64,000 bases of DNA from Obelidium mucronatum (taxonomy: Eukaryota > Chytridiomycota > Chytridiomycetes > Chytridiales > Chytriomycetaceae): contig JAIVFH010000069.1 in assembly GCA_025765595.1 (NCBI GenBank), positions 124,001-188,000 of the forward strand, read 5' to 3'. The first letter of the stretch is position 1; every line of letters starts with the position of its first letter. The translations under genes were made by a program, and so were the position numbers. Positions 1-12,841 of the stretch are shown one piece after another. Under the pieces are notes generated by a model, which did no database searches, was not told where the DNA came from, and worked only from the letters and a program-made list of their open reading frames with translations.

Positions 1-1234
1 ACGCGCTGCTCGGGAAGGCAAACGACCCCGTGATCCTGGATCCGCAGTACAACGCAATGATTGGCGTGTCGTTCGTGTTTCTGATTGCGTCGTTTGTGTC
101 GGGCTCCTTCCTGTACAAGGAGCGCAAAAACATTGACAAGGCAATCAACATTATCCATCTCGCGTGCCAGATCATTTGGGAAACTCCTTCCATCTTCTCC
201 CTCTCGCTCGGCATCCTCGGATTCTACTCGCTGTTTTCTTTTGCCTGGGCTTTTGCCTTTTCCCACTTGTTTCTCTCACGCGACCCCTCAGCGCCGCCGT
301 CAGAATCCTTGACTTTTTCAACAGAAGTTACCATTCTGTATTTTGTCTTTATTCATTTCTGGACTACCGCTATTCTCTCTTCTATCGTTAAAATGACGAT
401 TGCTGGTGTCGTTGGTCAATGGTACTTTGGAAGGCATTCGGATGATACTTTTGATGATGATCATGGAAACAGTTTGGTGGCAAAGAGTTTAAAGAATGTT
501 GTTGGCCCCGCTTTTGGTTCTGTTTGTTTTGCAAGTCTTGTTGTTGCTACTGTCGAAATTATTCAGTTTGTTGTGAGGACTGTCCGGAAGGTGTGTTACG
601 ATTACCGCCGAAGGCGAGCTTTCACCGCCGAAGGCGGTGTAGTAATTTTTCAGTCCCACTGCCTGCGGCGGCCCAGATATTCATCGTACTCACTCATTGA
701 TTTCTTCAGAACTCACGAGGAAGAAATAGCCCAATCATCAACTTTGTGGATTCTTGCATGGACTGCACAGGACGCGCAGTCAGTCAAATCTCATCGTACA
801 CTCTCATTTACTGTGGTCTCACTGGTGCTGGAGTCTGCGAGGGAGCTTTCGAATGCACCCGCTTATTCAGGCGGAATCTTGTGATTGGAATGGCGACCGC
901 CGGAATCACTCGAACTCTCTTGTTTTTCGGCGCCAGTGCTGTTGCTGGCGGAGTTGGCTCTGGGACTTTCTTTTACTCTGCAAGAGGAACTGGAAGTCCA
1001 TATGCCTGGGTTGTGGGGAGCATTGGTGCTTTCGTTCCTTTCTATATCATCCGGTTCATGTCCCAGATTATTCAAAATACGTGAGTATTTTCAAGTTGTC
1101 TTCGATTATTTCAATCAACTAACAGCAATTCTAGCGTGGATGCAACTTTCATCTGTTACATGTTGGATGTAGATTCGAACGCAAATAATTGCCAAGAAGC
1201 ACACGAAATCTTTGAGAATGATCTGGGTATTTGA
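1..1234 (+). CDS. Choline transporter-like (CTL/Pns1 family) membrane protein, 5' partial
   Basis: C-terminal part of a multi-pass plasma-membrane transporter of the CTL/SLC44/Pns1 family. Three exons fit the frame: 1-590 (already open at the window edge), 710-1080 and 1135-1234; the stop is TGA at 1232. Several hydrophobic helices are visible. Family-typical stretches include VGQWYF, a Gly/Ser-rich FGSVCFASLVVATVEIIQ helix, the Tyr-Thr-Leu-Ile-Tyr-Cys-Gly-Leu-Thr-Gly segment followed by Cys and an RRN turn, and a final cytoplasmic motif NTVDATFICYMLDVD. CTL proteins move choline or related substrates, but the yeast member Pns1 has no settled substrate. The N-terminal half lies outside the window. 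The family call is fairly secure, the substrate is not. Confidence 0.8.
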
Positions 1235-1503
1235 CCCACTTGTAGGGGAGCTTTGGATATAACATGAATTTAGTTGTAAATATTTTTTATATTAAGAGGC
1301 ATTTCAGCTGTTATGAATTATCAGTTATTATTAAGTATGTATTCTGTGTGATTGCAGTGTTTGTGTTTGTCTTTGTCTCGAGATTTACATTCCACCAACT
1401 ACTCGACCAACCTCGCCACCTCTGTCAAACTCCATCGATCGATCGAGCGCGATTAATTATCGATTCTGATTTTATTCTCTGATTTGTCTTTGAATCATCA
1501 GCA

Positions 1504-4500
1504 ATGGGTGCAACTCTATCGTCGCGTGTTCAATGGGCAGCTTCCAACGCCGCGGCAACTCAACAAACTGCCGATCATCAACAATCGCAAGGAAACCTGC
1601 AAACCAGCATCGTCAACCAGGATTTATTTCACGAACTGATTCACTTGATTGAAACTCTTGTCACTCAACATGCCACAGAAGCCAAAGCAGAGTTCAAACG
1701 GCCGTTGCAGTGGACAAGTGTCTCCTTGAGGCCTTCCCATTTTTCTGCAGCCGCTGCTGCTGGAAGTGGTATTTGGACAATTACAACTCCAACACCAAAG
1801 TAAATTATTGGCTGCAGTCGGGGGGTCTTCGCGAAATTAAATGCTTCTTGTATTACTAGGAATCCAAAAGCATCAGTTACTTCTGTTGCAACACGCGCAG
1901 ATGGATCGCCTTTGTTTACACTTGAGCAGCAGCATCACGCGGCGGCTGGAGGAGGAGCTGGCTCAAGTGATTCCGCCACATTTATTGCGAAAGTCGCAAA
2001 CTTTGAGTATCTCAACAAGGTCCTCAAAATCGCAGATGAAATGAAATTGAGAGAACTTCAGGATATTCTGCAAGGTTTATTTTTTTTTTTTTTGTTTCAA
2101 GAATTAGTTTTTGTATTTGTTGGTCGACTAACCCCAAAAACAAATTAAAAAAAATTCAGCCAATCCAACACCCATCAATACAATCTTTGGAATCTCTGGA
2201 TCGAATTCGAATACAGTTTTGATTGACGCGTTCGAAGCCTTTTCAACAGAAACGGATCCCAAAAAGAAGGAAATCAATGGAAGATTATACAAGTTGCTCC
2301 TCATCATCAACTCTTTTGATTTGGATCTCTTGTCTGCAGCCGTCAAGAATCAAGAAAGGTGTGAAGACTCAAACTACCCCCCAAAAAAACCAAATCCAGA
2401 AAACTAAACTAACAGTTAATACAGAGAAATGCATCTGGACATCCCAAAAGTATCTTCCGAGCTCCAAATGCTTCAATCTTTTTCCGGCAAGGATTCAAAA
2501 TGTGCCCTTGTTTCCATCAATTGGGAGTCTGAATACACATTCGCGAATGGGTTCAAGGCCCCGCCTTGGAGACAAGTATATGGTGAAATATGTTACATCG
2601 AAGTACAATGCGCGGATGCGGATAAATTCATTGTCACGGCCACGAAGGATGGGTTTTTCGTGAACAAGGGGTATTCAGCCGATGATAAAGGTGAGAAAAA
2701 AAAAAGGTATTTAAATTATACAATTTGACACTTTCTGTTTTCTCAAGGACACGAAAAACTCAACTACGAAAAGGACTCGCCTTCCTTTTTAACTCTTGTC
2801 GATCTTTTGAAATCAAAGTCGGAGCATTTTTCAGCAAGGATTGATAAGCAAGATTATCTTTATCAGCCAGAGAATGTTGGCGGTTGGTGGAAAATGCAAA
2901 AAGCTGTGTTAATTGATTTTGATGTTTTTTTTTATTTTTATTTTTTTTTTGGATTTTAGCAGTTCAAATCGGAACGACTGTCACAATCTCGGATGCAAAG
3001 GATGCCCATGATTCCAAGAGAGACGAGGTATTTTTATCTTTTTTTTAAACTCATGCGGAATACTCACGATACCCCTTGTTCCAACCAAGGCTTCTTCCGA
3101 AGACGACGAGCAGGAAATTCACGCCGGAAATAGACAAAAAGATGTTCGAAAGAACGCAGGAACTAAAAAGAAGTATTAAAACAACCCTGGGTACCCTTTT
3201 TTTTTCTGCTCCTTATATATATATTTTTTTGGCAGAACCAAGGGAACCACCAAATCTCGAACAACAACAGAACCGTCTCTGAAGTGGCGTGCGTTGGGAA
3301 TAACAGAAGAAGCGGTGGCTGCAAAATATAAACGGGATAAAGGAGCAGTCAATGGCGACCGCAGAAACACGGACGGAAGTAAAAAATCAACAGTGAATCG
3401 CGCTAGAAGTGCTCCAAATGAGGAAGAATCGAGTGAATCAGAAGGAGAAGCTTCTTCTGATGAAGAAGTTCAAGAAAAGAGAAACGATAACAGTTAAGCC
3501 TTTCCCCCCTTCTTTGTTTTTCAGATTTACATGACCCCTTCTACACAGACGAGTTGCCTGCTGAATACTATCAAATACTGAAACTCGTAAAGTATTTACG
3601 CTGCGGGAATCAAACAGCGACAATCATTGCTATTTGCTCCTTACGAGACTTTGACCTCAACAATGAGTTCAACCAGCTTGCCATCAGAGACGTTGGCGGA
3701 TTGGATACACTTGTGAACCTTCTTGACACGGATGATCCCAAATGTAAAATCGGAGCACTAAAGATATTGAAAGACATTTCAAAGAATGGTAAAAAATACT
3801 TGCAAAAAATCCAACCACCATAACAAAAACACTTTCCTAAAAAATAATTTTTTACCATAACCACCTACCAGTTCAAATCCGTACCGCGATTGCAAATTTG
3901 GATGGCATGCAACCACTCGTTGAACTCCTCCGCGACTCAGACGAAGAAATAAAATGCCTCGCCGCCGAAACAATCGCAAACTGCGCCAAAAACGCGCACA
4001 ACCGCCGCTCCGTCCGGAAATACGGAGGAATTAAGAAACTCGTCCGCCTTTTGAAAGTGAAACCAGGGTCCAAGGAGGAAGCCGTTGCCGTGTCCGGTGC
4101 TTTGGCTCTTGCGACTTGTAGCAAGAGTTCGAAAAACAAGGAAGCGATTCAGGCGGCGGGGTCTATCCCGCTTCTTGCTAATTTGCTGGAATCTACAAAT
4201 GAGGCGCTATTGATTCCGGTTGTGGGTATTTTGCAAGAGTGTTCATCGGATGAGAATTATCGGATGGCGATTCGGACGTCGGGCATGATCAAGTTTTTGG
4301 TGGAGAATCTTTCTAGTAGTAACGAGGAACTGCAAACGCATTGTGCGAGTGCCATCTTCAAGTGCGCCGAAGAAGGTAAATGAGAGTACTTCACTGCGTT
4401 TTGTTGTTTTTTTTTTGGACCTGACGTTCTGGCGAAACACGAAGATGAGACAAGGAATTTGGTCCGACAATACGACGGACTGCTCCCACTTGTAAATCTC

Positions 4501-5700
4501 TTGGACAACCCTACAAATAAGGAGCTCTTGGCAGCAGCAACTGGTGCTGTCTGGAAATGTGCGCAGAACTGTAAGTCTTCCAAAAAGAAAACCGTGTTTT
4601 TTTTTTGGCAGCTCATGTCCCGAAAATAAATAGTGGAAAATGTGGCCGCATTCAACAAACTCAATACAATCAAAAAATTAATCAGTTTGATGGAGAACCA
4701 GCCAGAGGATGTGCTAGTGAATGTTGTGGGAGCCCTTGGTGCATGTGCACAAACACGTAAGTTACAAATCGATAAGCAAAAAATGCCTGATAAGTTTTCA
4801 GTGGATGGTCGACAAGGAATTCGGGAAAGCAATGGAATCACTCCACTTGTTGGCTTGTTAACTGGCACGAATCAGTCTCTCCTGGTAAATGTGACCACTG
4901 CTGTGGGAGCCTGTGCACTTGACGGCGATAGCATGGTAGTAATTGACAGACTTGATGGTGTTCGTTTGCTATGGTCTCTTTTGAAATCGCCAAACCCACA
5001 AGTACAAGCATCGGCTGCCTGGGCTATTTCTCCGTGTATAGAGCATGGTAAAATATTTTAAACATCTTTCCAATCTTCATATTTATTCATATCCGTTTAT
5101 TATTTAGCCAAAGATGCTGGGGAAATGGTCAGATCCTTTGTCGGAGGTCTTGAATTGATTGTCTCCCTCTTGAAATCCGACCAATCTGAAGTTCTCGCCA
5201 GCGTTTGCGCCGCAATCGCAAATATCGCCAAGGATGAAGAGAACTTGGCTGTTATTACAGATCACGGAGTTGTACCAATGTTGGGGAAACTCACAAACAC
5301 ACGGAGCGATAAATTGAGGAAACATTTAGCGGAAGCTATTGCGAGATGTTGTCATTGGGGAAATAATAGGGTTGCTTTTGGTGCTGCTTCCGCAGTAGCA
5401 CCCCTTGTCAAGTACTTAAAGAGCCCGGACGAGGAAGTACATCGGTCTACGGCCAGAGCTTTACATCAACTTTCTATGGATGCAGATAATTGTATTACAA
5501 TGCATGAAAACGGCGTGGTTCAACTGCTTTTGGGTATGGTCGGTTCATCCGACCCTGAGCTTCAAGAGGCAGCTGCAGGGACCATAGGAAACATCCGAAG
5601 GTATTCATTACAACAGTGTATAGTCGATAGTGTGATTCTGACCCTCGTAATTCCCTTTAGATTGGCGTTAGCCAGCGAGAAAGCTTCTATGTCAACTTAG
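1504..5700 (+). CDS. ODAD2: ODAD2/ARMC4-like armadillo protein, outer dynein arm docking complex
   Basis: Armadillo-repeat subunit of the complex that docks outer dynein arms on axonemal doublets, acting in the flagellum. Fifteen exons join in phase: 1504-1799, 1860-2074, 2160-2358, 2425-2690, 2748-2882, 2960-3027, 3090-3172, 3236-3492, 3525-3788, 3872-4375, 4445-4570, 4634-4756, 4802-5047, 5108-5600, 5661-5700. The N-terminal module has [20 protein letters not shown], a landmark of ARMC4. An acidic linker follows, then [20 protein letters not shown] and about ten ARM repeats ([70 protein letters not shown]). The C-terminus is short after [14 protein letters not shown]. No frame disruption is seen. 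The gene is expected only in organisms with motile cilia, so it places this fungus among zoosporic lineages. Confidence 0.95.
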
Positions 5701-5905
5701 AACCACTTAATTATTTTGAATACTTTTTCCACTATTTTCCTATTTTCTTAGAAATGAAAACAATAAAACATGAGTGACTTTCCTGTGCGTTGAACAAGAT
5801 TGAAGCAGGAATTGGTTCCGGTTGGGTCCCGGCATGTTCCGAAATGTCACTCTCAGAATTTTATGGAAAAAGCCAGAATTCCAAAAATAAGCTCCAATAA
5901 ATAAA

Positions 5906-7432
5906 ATGACGCCTCCTGCGTACACCAGTCCAACAAGGACATCGCCCCGTCGCCCTGAAATCCCAGCGCATTCTTCCGCTCAAGAAACCCATTCCGCTAA
6001 GCGCCAGAAAACTGATTTGTCAGATTGGCAAAATCTGACACTTGCTCCTGAAGACGCAATCTTCAAGTTACTCAATGAGTGTCTCGCGGATCCTTTCCCT
6101 GATAAAATCAATTTGTCAGTTGGTGCTTATCGCGACAACGCGGGGAAGCCGTGGGTCTTGCCTGTTGTGCAGAAGGTGACAGAACGCCACCACTACATTT
6201 TTTGTTCTTTGGGATTCTCCTTCCTTTTATCTTCCTTATCTTGTCTAATACAAAAACAAGGCCAAAACAACACTCTTGAACGACCCACTCGCCAATCATG
6301 AATACACTGGTTTAGAAGGAAACACTTCGTTCAATGAAGGAGCTGCCCGTTTAGTGTTGGGATCGAAAAATCCCGTTTTCAGCGAAAAGCGGTATACATG
6401 TATCCAGACGATTTCTGGCACTGGGGCGAATCGCTTGGCGGCCGAGTTTCTCTCAAAGTTCCACCCGGCAACCGTGTACATTACCAATCCGACCTGGGGT
6501 ACTGTCCCCTATTTTCAGCCAATAGTATTCACATAACTCATCATACAATATACACAGGAAACCATCCTAAAATCTTTGGAGCTGCCGGTCTTCCAGTTGT
6601 GGAATATCAATACTGGGACCCCAAGACGAGATCTCTGAATTACAATGTTCTTCTCGACAACCTCAACAATTCACCAAACGGATCCATCTTTGTGCTTCAC
6701 GCCTGTGCGCATAATCCAACAGGCCTCGACCCTACCCAAGAGCAATGGAAAGAAATCGCATCCATCATGAAAACGAAACGTCATTTCCCATTTTTCGACT
6801 GCGCGTACCAAGGATTCGCGTCAGGAGACTTGGATCGCGACGCGTGGGCTGTGCGATACTTTGTGGACCAAGGATTCGAGTTGCTTTGTGCTCAGTCGTT
6901 TTCTAAAAACTTTGGCTTGTATAATGAGCGGGTGGGCTGTTTGACGGGGGTATTCGCGAACACAGATATCGCGGCGAAGGCTAAAAGCCAGTTCTGTGCG
7001 CTGGTTCGTTGCTCTATTTCGAATGCGCCAGGATTTGGAGCCAAAGTCGTGGACATAGTTCTCAAGGATGAGAGGCTTTGCACTGAATGGTAATTGTTCT
7101 ATATCATTTCTTTTGGAATTTTAGTATTTACTCAAAAGGTTGGCTTTTGTAGGAAATCCAATTTGAAGACAATGGCTGATCGCATTACTTTAATGCGCCA
7201 ACTACTATTTTCACATTTGAAAGAGCTCAAGACTCCCGGGAACTGGACTCATATTACCTCTCAAATTGGTATGTTTAGTTACACGGGGATCAGCGTCAAA
7301 CAGGTAGCTGCGATAAAGTCGAAATTCCATGTTTACATGACGGATGAAGGGCGTATCTCGATGGCAGGGTTGAATGAAAACAACGTTCGCCGATTCGCCG
7401 AGGCTGTAGATTGGGTTGTCCGGAACGTGTAA
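5906..7432 (+). CDS. Aspartate aminotransferase, copy 1
   Basis: PLP-dependent class I aminotransferase interconverting aspartate/2-oxoglutarate and oxaloacetate/glutamate. Exons are 5906-6175, 6261-6498, 6558-7089 and 7153-7432, all in phase. The start at ATG 5906 gives an N-terminal extension rich in Pro, Ser and Thr ahead of the family start (WQNLTLAPEDAIFKLLNECL). The substrate-binding loop [53 protein letters not shown] and the PLP-lysine motif SFSKNFGLYNERVG are present. The sequence resembles the cytosolic (GOT1/Aat2) type, and no obvious mitochondrial presequence is seen. A second copy follows 116 bp downstream in the same orientation. Confidence 0.95.
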
Positions 7433-7494
7433 TTTAAGTTTATATGTTAGTTTTTTGAGTTCCGTGGAAGATTCCGATCTCTTCCGACAAATAA

Positions 7495-8953
<1,459 letters not shown>

Positions 8954-9116
8954 ATGTGATTTTGGCGTTTGTATCACACACGCTATCATCTTCATCTTCT
9001 TCACTTCTTCGCCTCTATTTTATGTATGGAAGGTTGCCCTTTCCAAAAGCAGCGCAACAGTTATAATTAAGAATAAAAAGCTCATTCAGTTGAACGTCTT
9101 TAATGATTCGAACCAA

Positions 9117-10338
9117 TTAAATGAATGACAGTTGGTAAATAACACGATGAACGCCAGTAGTGAATTCCCGTTTTAGCTCCGTTTTGAAAACTCCATTATT
9201 CGCCACCAATTCGAGAAACTGTTGCAAATCCCCACTACATCCAAAGTACGTTTTCTTGGCAGCAATCAAAGCATGACCGTCTTTCTTTAGCGATCGCTTT
9301 ATTACGTCATGCAGCTTCTGGTGAGACTCTGTATGATAAATGGTCTCGGAGGTCAGAATCAAATCGTACAGAGAACCACCGTCGGAGTTCTGGTTTATTA
9401 TGTCAATCAAGTAAGAAAAAACAAACATTTTTTGCATACCAGACTTCCCCAATCGCCTGAATAGAATCCACAATGAAGGTTATTAACGGCTTGAATATCA
9501 ACCTCCACCTCAAAGAGTCCTCGACCATCAATTTCTTGAGCCTCTGGCCTCGAGAACGAATTAATCAGGCAGTTTGGCATTGTGACAAGTTTCAATACGA
9601 GTTCATTCTTTTCTTTGAAGGAGTTTGGTCAACTGAAGCGAAAAAAAAAGAACAAAAAAGAACAAAAAAACGACGAAATCCTTACATAGTCTTGGAAATC
9701 CACATGAGATCCTTTGCTAAGAGCGTAAAGCCCAGGAAGAGCAGACCCACAACCCAACTATAAAACAATTAGATAGTGGGTAGTAATCATCAGCACCAAA
9801 CCCCCAAATTCGGATAAAATTGAGATTCATTTCTATAGAACGTACTTCTAATACGCGTTTGTTTAGAAATTCGGATTCTTGGAATTCAGAAAGATGATTC
9901 ACGAGATCAAGAGAACATTCCCAAGTTTTAAAGCCGCCTGAAAAAGAAACAACAAATCTTAAAGAACATTGGAAGATGTTGAGGCGCCTCCTCTCCCAAA
10001 CCTTCGTACACTCCAGCAAGGAGATCAGTGTTCTCGAGCATCACTTTGTCGACCCAGTCTTCATTTAGGCCAGCGGCATCCAGTTTGATGTCTGCAAGAC
10101 AGCGGCGGTACAGAAATGAGTTGCTTGGTAGGCGGATACATTCTCCCATCACTAGGGATGTCTAGTTTGCAAGAAAGAGTTGAGTGTGATATGGCCTCCT
10201 TTGAAAGAACCAACAGACCTGTGATGAAGTTGGAGCATCAACTTTTCTCGCTTCCAAAGTAGTTTGGTCATTTGCCGTTTGCTTCGAAGCATCTTCGGCT
10301 TCAGTTTGGTTGCCGCCGAAGTTGAAGCGGAAACTCAT
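9117..10338 (-). CDS. HPM1: Hpm1/METTL18-like protein-histidine N-methyltransferase
   Basis: SAM-dependent methyltransferase related to yeast Hpm1 and human METTL18, which methylate a histidine of ribosomal protein uL3. Exons, transcribed right to left: 10219-10338, about 9954-10161, 9846-9937, 9686-9757, 9440-9607, 9117-9389. The start MSFRFNFG matches the family's short Phe-rich N-terminus. Landmarks are FKTWECSLDLVNHL, the SAM-binding glycine loop assembled across an intron as LELGCGSALPGLYALSKG, DYNELVLKLVTMPN, FYSGDW and YDLILTSETIYHTESH. The boundary of exons 2 and 3 is the least certain join. The inverted-repeat transposon lies only about 40 bp upstream of the start codon, so it probably sits in the promoter or 5' leader. 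Confidence 0.9.
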
Positions 10339-10377
10339 TTTCCTGAATAAAAGCAAAAAAAACGATAAATTAATTAA

Positions 10378-10513
10378 GGAAAAATCTATTTGACCCCCTT
10401 CCCGGTTAGTCTTATTTGACCCCCATCCCGGTCAAATAAGACCGACCCCCACCCCTGTCAAATAGCCCCAGTGCCTATTTGACCCCGAGGTGAAACCATC
10501 GATGACCCCCCAC
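10378..10513 (+). repeat. Left terminal inverted repeat of the Mutator-like element
   Basis: It begins GGAAAAATCTATTTGACCCC and matches the reverse complement of 11157-11292 along its whole 136 bp with about two substitutions. It carries several short TTTGACCC / GGGTCAAA sub-repeats that could fold on themselves. Confidence 0.9.
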
Positions 10514-11156
10514 TTTGATGGTCCCTACGTGTTGTATACGTGTCAAAATGTCCAAGTTTGATATTCGGAGTTTGAAATAAAATCATTGCGACGTTGTCCT
10601 GTCACTTTTAGCACCAAAAATGAATCATCGAAACCTGCGCAGTCGTCCGCCGCTGTTAGTGAAGCATCTTCAGAATCATACCAACATTCAGGAAGAACAC
10701 AATGATGCCGTGTACTCTGATTTAAGCCGGATTGCAGCTTCGAAAACCAACCTGTCAATTAGTTAAGTCAGGATCAGGAAAGAAAGGACGGACTACTCGC
10801 CAGCTGAAACGGCAATGAAAAAATGGACAGTCAATGATCTTTTGGAAGCAGCAGGGGATTTTATACCTTCGACGTTGACACTTGCGTTGTATAAACCCAG
10901 GTACTACGAATCTCTGGAATCAGTCCCGAATTTAGATGAAGTAGTAGTGAGTAAAAGTTGTAGCTGTAATGTCATATTTGACTCTGATGGGAGTCGCAAT
11001 GAATTGCGCCGACTCTTGCCGGAATCAATTCTGCAGGACGAATCAAACAAACTTGCAAAAAGCAAGAAAAAACTGGTTGTTGGTTTACAAATAAATGGTG
11101 GATATTGAATGCTACCGATTTTTGCGGGCCTTTTCCTTCATCACAGCACACTCAGT

Positions 11157-11292
11157 GTGGGGGGTCATCGATGGTTTCACCTCGGGGTCAAATAGGCACT
11201 GGGGCTATTTGACAGGGGTGGGGGTTGGTCTTATTTGACCGGGATGGGGGTCAAATAAGACTAACCGGGAAAGGGGTCAAATAGATTTTTCC
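11157..11292 (-). repeat. Right terminal inverted repeat of the Mutator-like element
   Basis: Mirror copy of 10378-10513, ending in GATTTTTCC just before the 9-bp duplication ATTAATTAA at 11293. Confidence 0.9.
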
Positions 11293-11467
11293 ATTAATTA
11301 ATTAGTAAAATATTCTAAAATATATAAGAATAATCTATTTATTTTACAATTTTGTTTTCTTTTCTTTTTCCCACATGAATTCATGTACAAGCATCATCGA
11401 ATAAACAATCACAAAAACCCATAATACACACAATACAACACCCCAAAGAGCTTCCAAAAAAAAGGAA

Positions 11468-12681
11468 TTATTCTGATTCGTGGCTACCGTTCGTGGCCTG
11501 GCGAAGACGAATACGCATTCCTTGACTCGCAAAGCATCGACTCAGCGGTGTCGCCACGACAGTTCCTGGAAATTCTTTTGGATTGTACACTTTAAATACA
11601 TCTGATGATGCTGATGCCAACGGTTTAGCACCAAATGCCATCCTTGAAAATGAAAAACATAGTTAGTATCAGAATGTTTCCAAAGAAGCAAGCCTAATAT
11701 AAAGAAACTCAACTGGGTAATATCAAATAAGTCAAATTTCAAGCGGTATTGTCCGCTGATCCGAACCGCCAAGTCCGGAAATAAAAAATAGAGGCCACGA
11801 TTGTTTTCCAAGTTCAACAATGACTCTGGAGTACTGATAAGGGTTCCCAAAAGAGTTTGAGATCGAGAATACGATTCAGTTGGGACTACGTTAAATTTCG
11901 CTCTTTTTGAAGACGGTGGTTCATCTTGCCCAGTAGTTGTGGTGGTGTTTGAGATTTTTAAGTACTCTAGCGGAGGCTCACAAGAGTTCCTTGCATAATG
12001 AGACAAGTTTTGGGACAGATCTCTAATAAGAAGAGGGTTGCTATGAGTTCTTGTTCCTCCTTGTCTTTTTTAAGATCCTTTCTACTCACGAAGACCACAG
12101 AGAAACCATACAGACTACACTGACACCATTCCGGACTCCACAGCCAGTCAGCCTAACAATCGGAGGTGGATGGATAGGCCTCTTGTCTGAAGTGGTAATA
12201 CCCTAAGGATAGAGTGTCAGTCCAACCAAAACCACACACCAGATCCCGCCAAAGAAAACAAACACCCACCGACACCCTTGCCAGCACTGGATTCTGCACA
12301 ATCTCGACACCAGCACTCTGTAGCGACGGGTCCTAGTAATTAGAAAACAACGGGTTGCCCCCCAGGTTAGAATTGAAAATTTTCCAAGGGAGGTGGGCGC
12401 ATCTGAAGCACCTGAAGACACAAAGCCGGGGACGCCTTTGCAGAAGCGGCTGCTTGGACTATCGGATATTTGCGCTTGTTGATGCGCTGTGGTTGCTGTT
12501 GGAGTTGATGCAGTTGGTCTTGGTGTTGTTGCTGGGTTGGCTCCGATAAGGATGAGGCTGCCTCCGACCAGTTTGGGGATCGAGACAGCGCCGTGTAGTC
12601 CGGCGAGTCGCAGGGTGTTGCCAGGGTTGCCGCCGCGAGGAGCAGCGAGTCCAGGGGTGTCGGTGTTGGCGGTGAAGACAT
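11468..12681 (-). CDS. Velvet-domain transcription factor, paralogue A
   Basis: Predicted 305-aa member of the fungal velvet family (VeA/VelB/VosA fold, related to Rel/NF-kB; nuclear, DNA-binding, works as dimers). Exons, right to left: 12412-12681, 12266-12332, 12090-12186, 11714-12022, 11468-11642; total 918 nt in phase. Exon 1 encodes a variable N-terminus (LDSLLLAAATLAT, Gln-rich stretch). The domain runs VEIVQNPVLARVSV, DKRPIHPPPIVRLT, VVCMVSLWSS, then YSRSQTLLGTLISTPESLL, GLYFLFPDLAVRISGQYRLK, and ends VFKVYNPKEFPG and LSRCFASQGMRIRLRQ. Unlike its neighbours it has no intron after the HPPPI motif and an extra one just before DKRP. The first and most 3'-placed member of the cluster; its stop lies 176 bp from the transposon. 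Confidence 0.9.
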
Positions 12682-12841
12682 AAGTTGGTTTTCGGTTTCT
12701 TTTGATTCAAAAGGAAATTGGGAAAAATCGAGACCCGCGGTCCAACGAAGAAAACGATGACCAAGCAGTAAGACACTTTTGTTGCTCGGACCAAGAACAC
12801 GGGATAACAAAAAAGGAAAATATAATATGCACAACACTGTT

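Larger units (their letters stand above)
10378..11292. mobile_element. 915-bp Mutator-like (MULE/MITE) non-autonomous DNA transposon
   Basis: Two 136-bp terminal inverted repeats, differing at only about two positions, bound a 643-bp core. The flanks are a perfect 9-bp direct duplication ATTAATTAA (10369-10377 and 11293-11301). Long inverted repeats with a 9-bp duplication are the hallmark of Mutator-like elements. The duplication is itself AT-rich and near-palindromic, so this part is weaker. The repeats contain internal copies of a TATTTGACCCC-like word in both orientations. The core has no recognisable transposase. It holds a 97-codon plus-strand frame (10815-11108) and a 71-codon minus-strand frame (10543-10758), neither of which I recognise. 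Confidence 0.85.

Noticed and set aside
9971..10152. Separate small minus-strand gene (MMGECIRLPS...)
   Set aside because: It is exon 2 of HPM1, in phase with exon 1 at 10219-10338.
10815..11108. 97-codon plus-strand frame inside the transposon as a possible transposase or captured gene
   Set aside because: No catalytic motif, no similarity I recognise, and too short for a Mutator transposase.
12203..12421. In-frame VCGFGWTD-like peptide in the second intron of velvet A, which looks like part of the velvet motif
   Set aside because: No acceptor site allows its use. The phase-consistent splice from 12266 to 12186 gives VSVDKRPIHPPP, which matches the family better.
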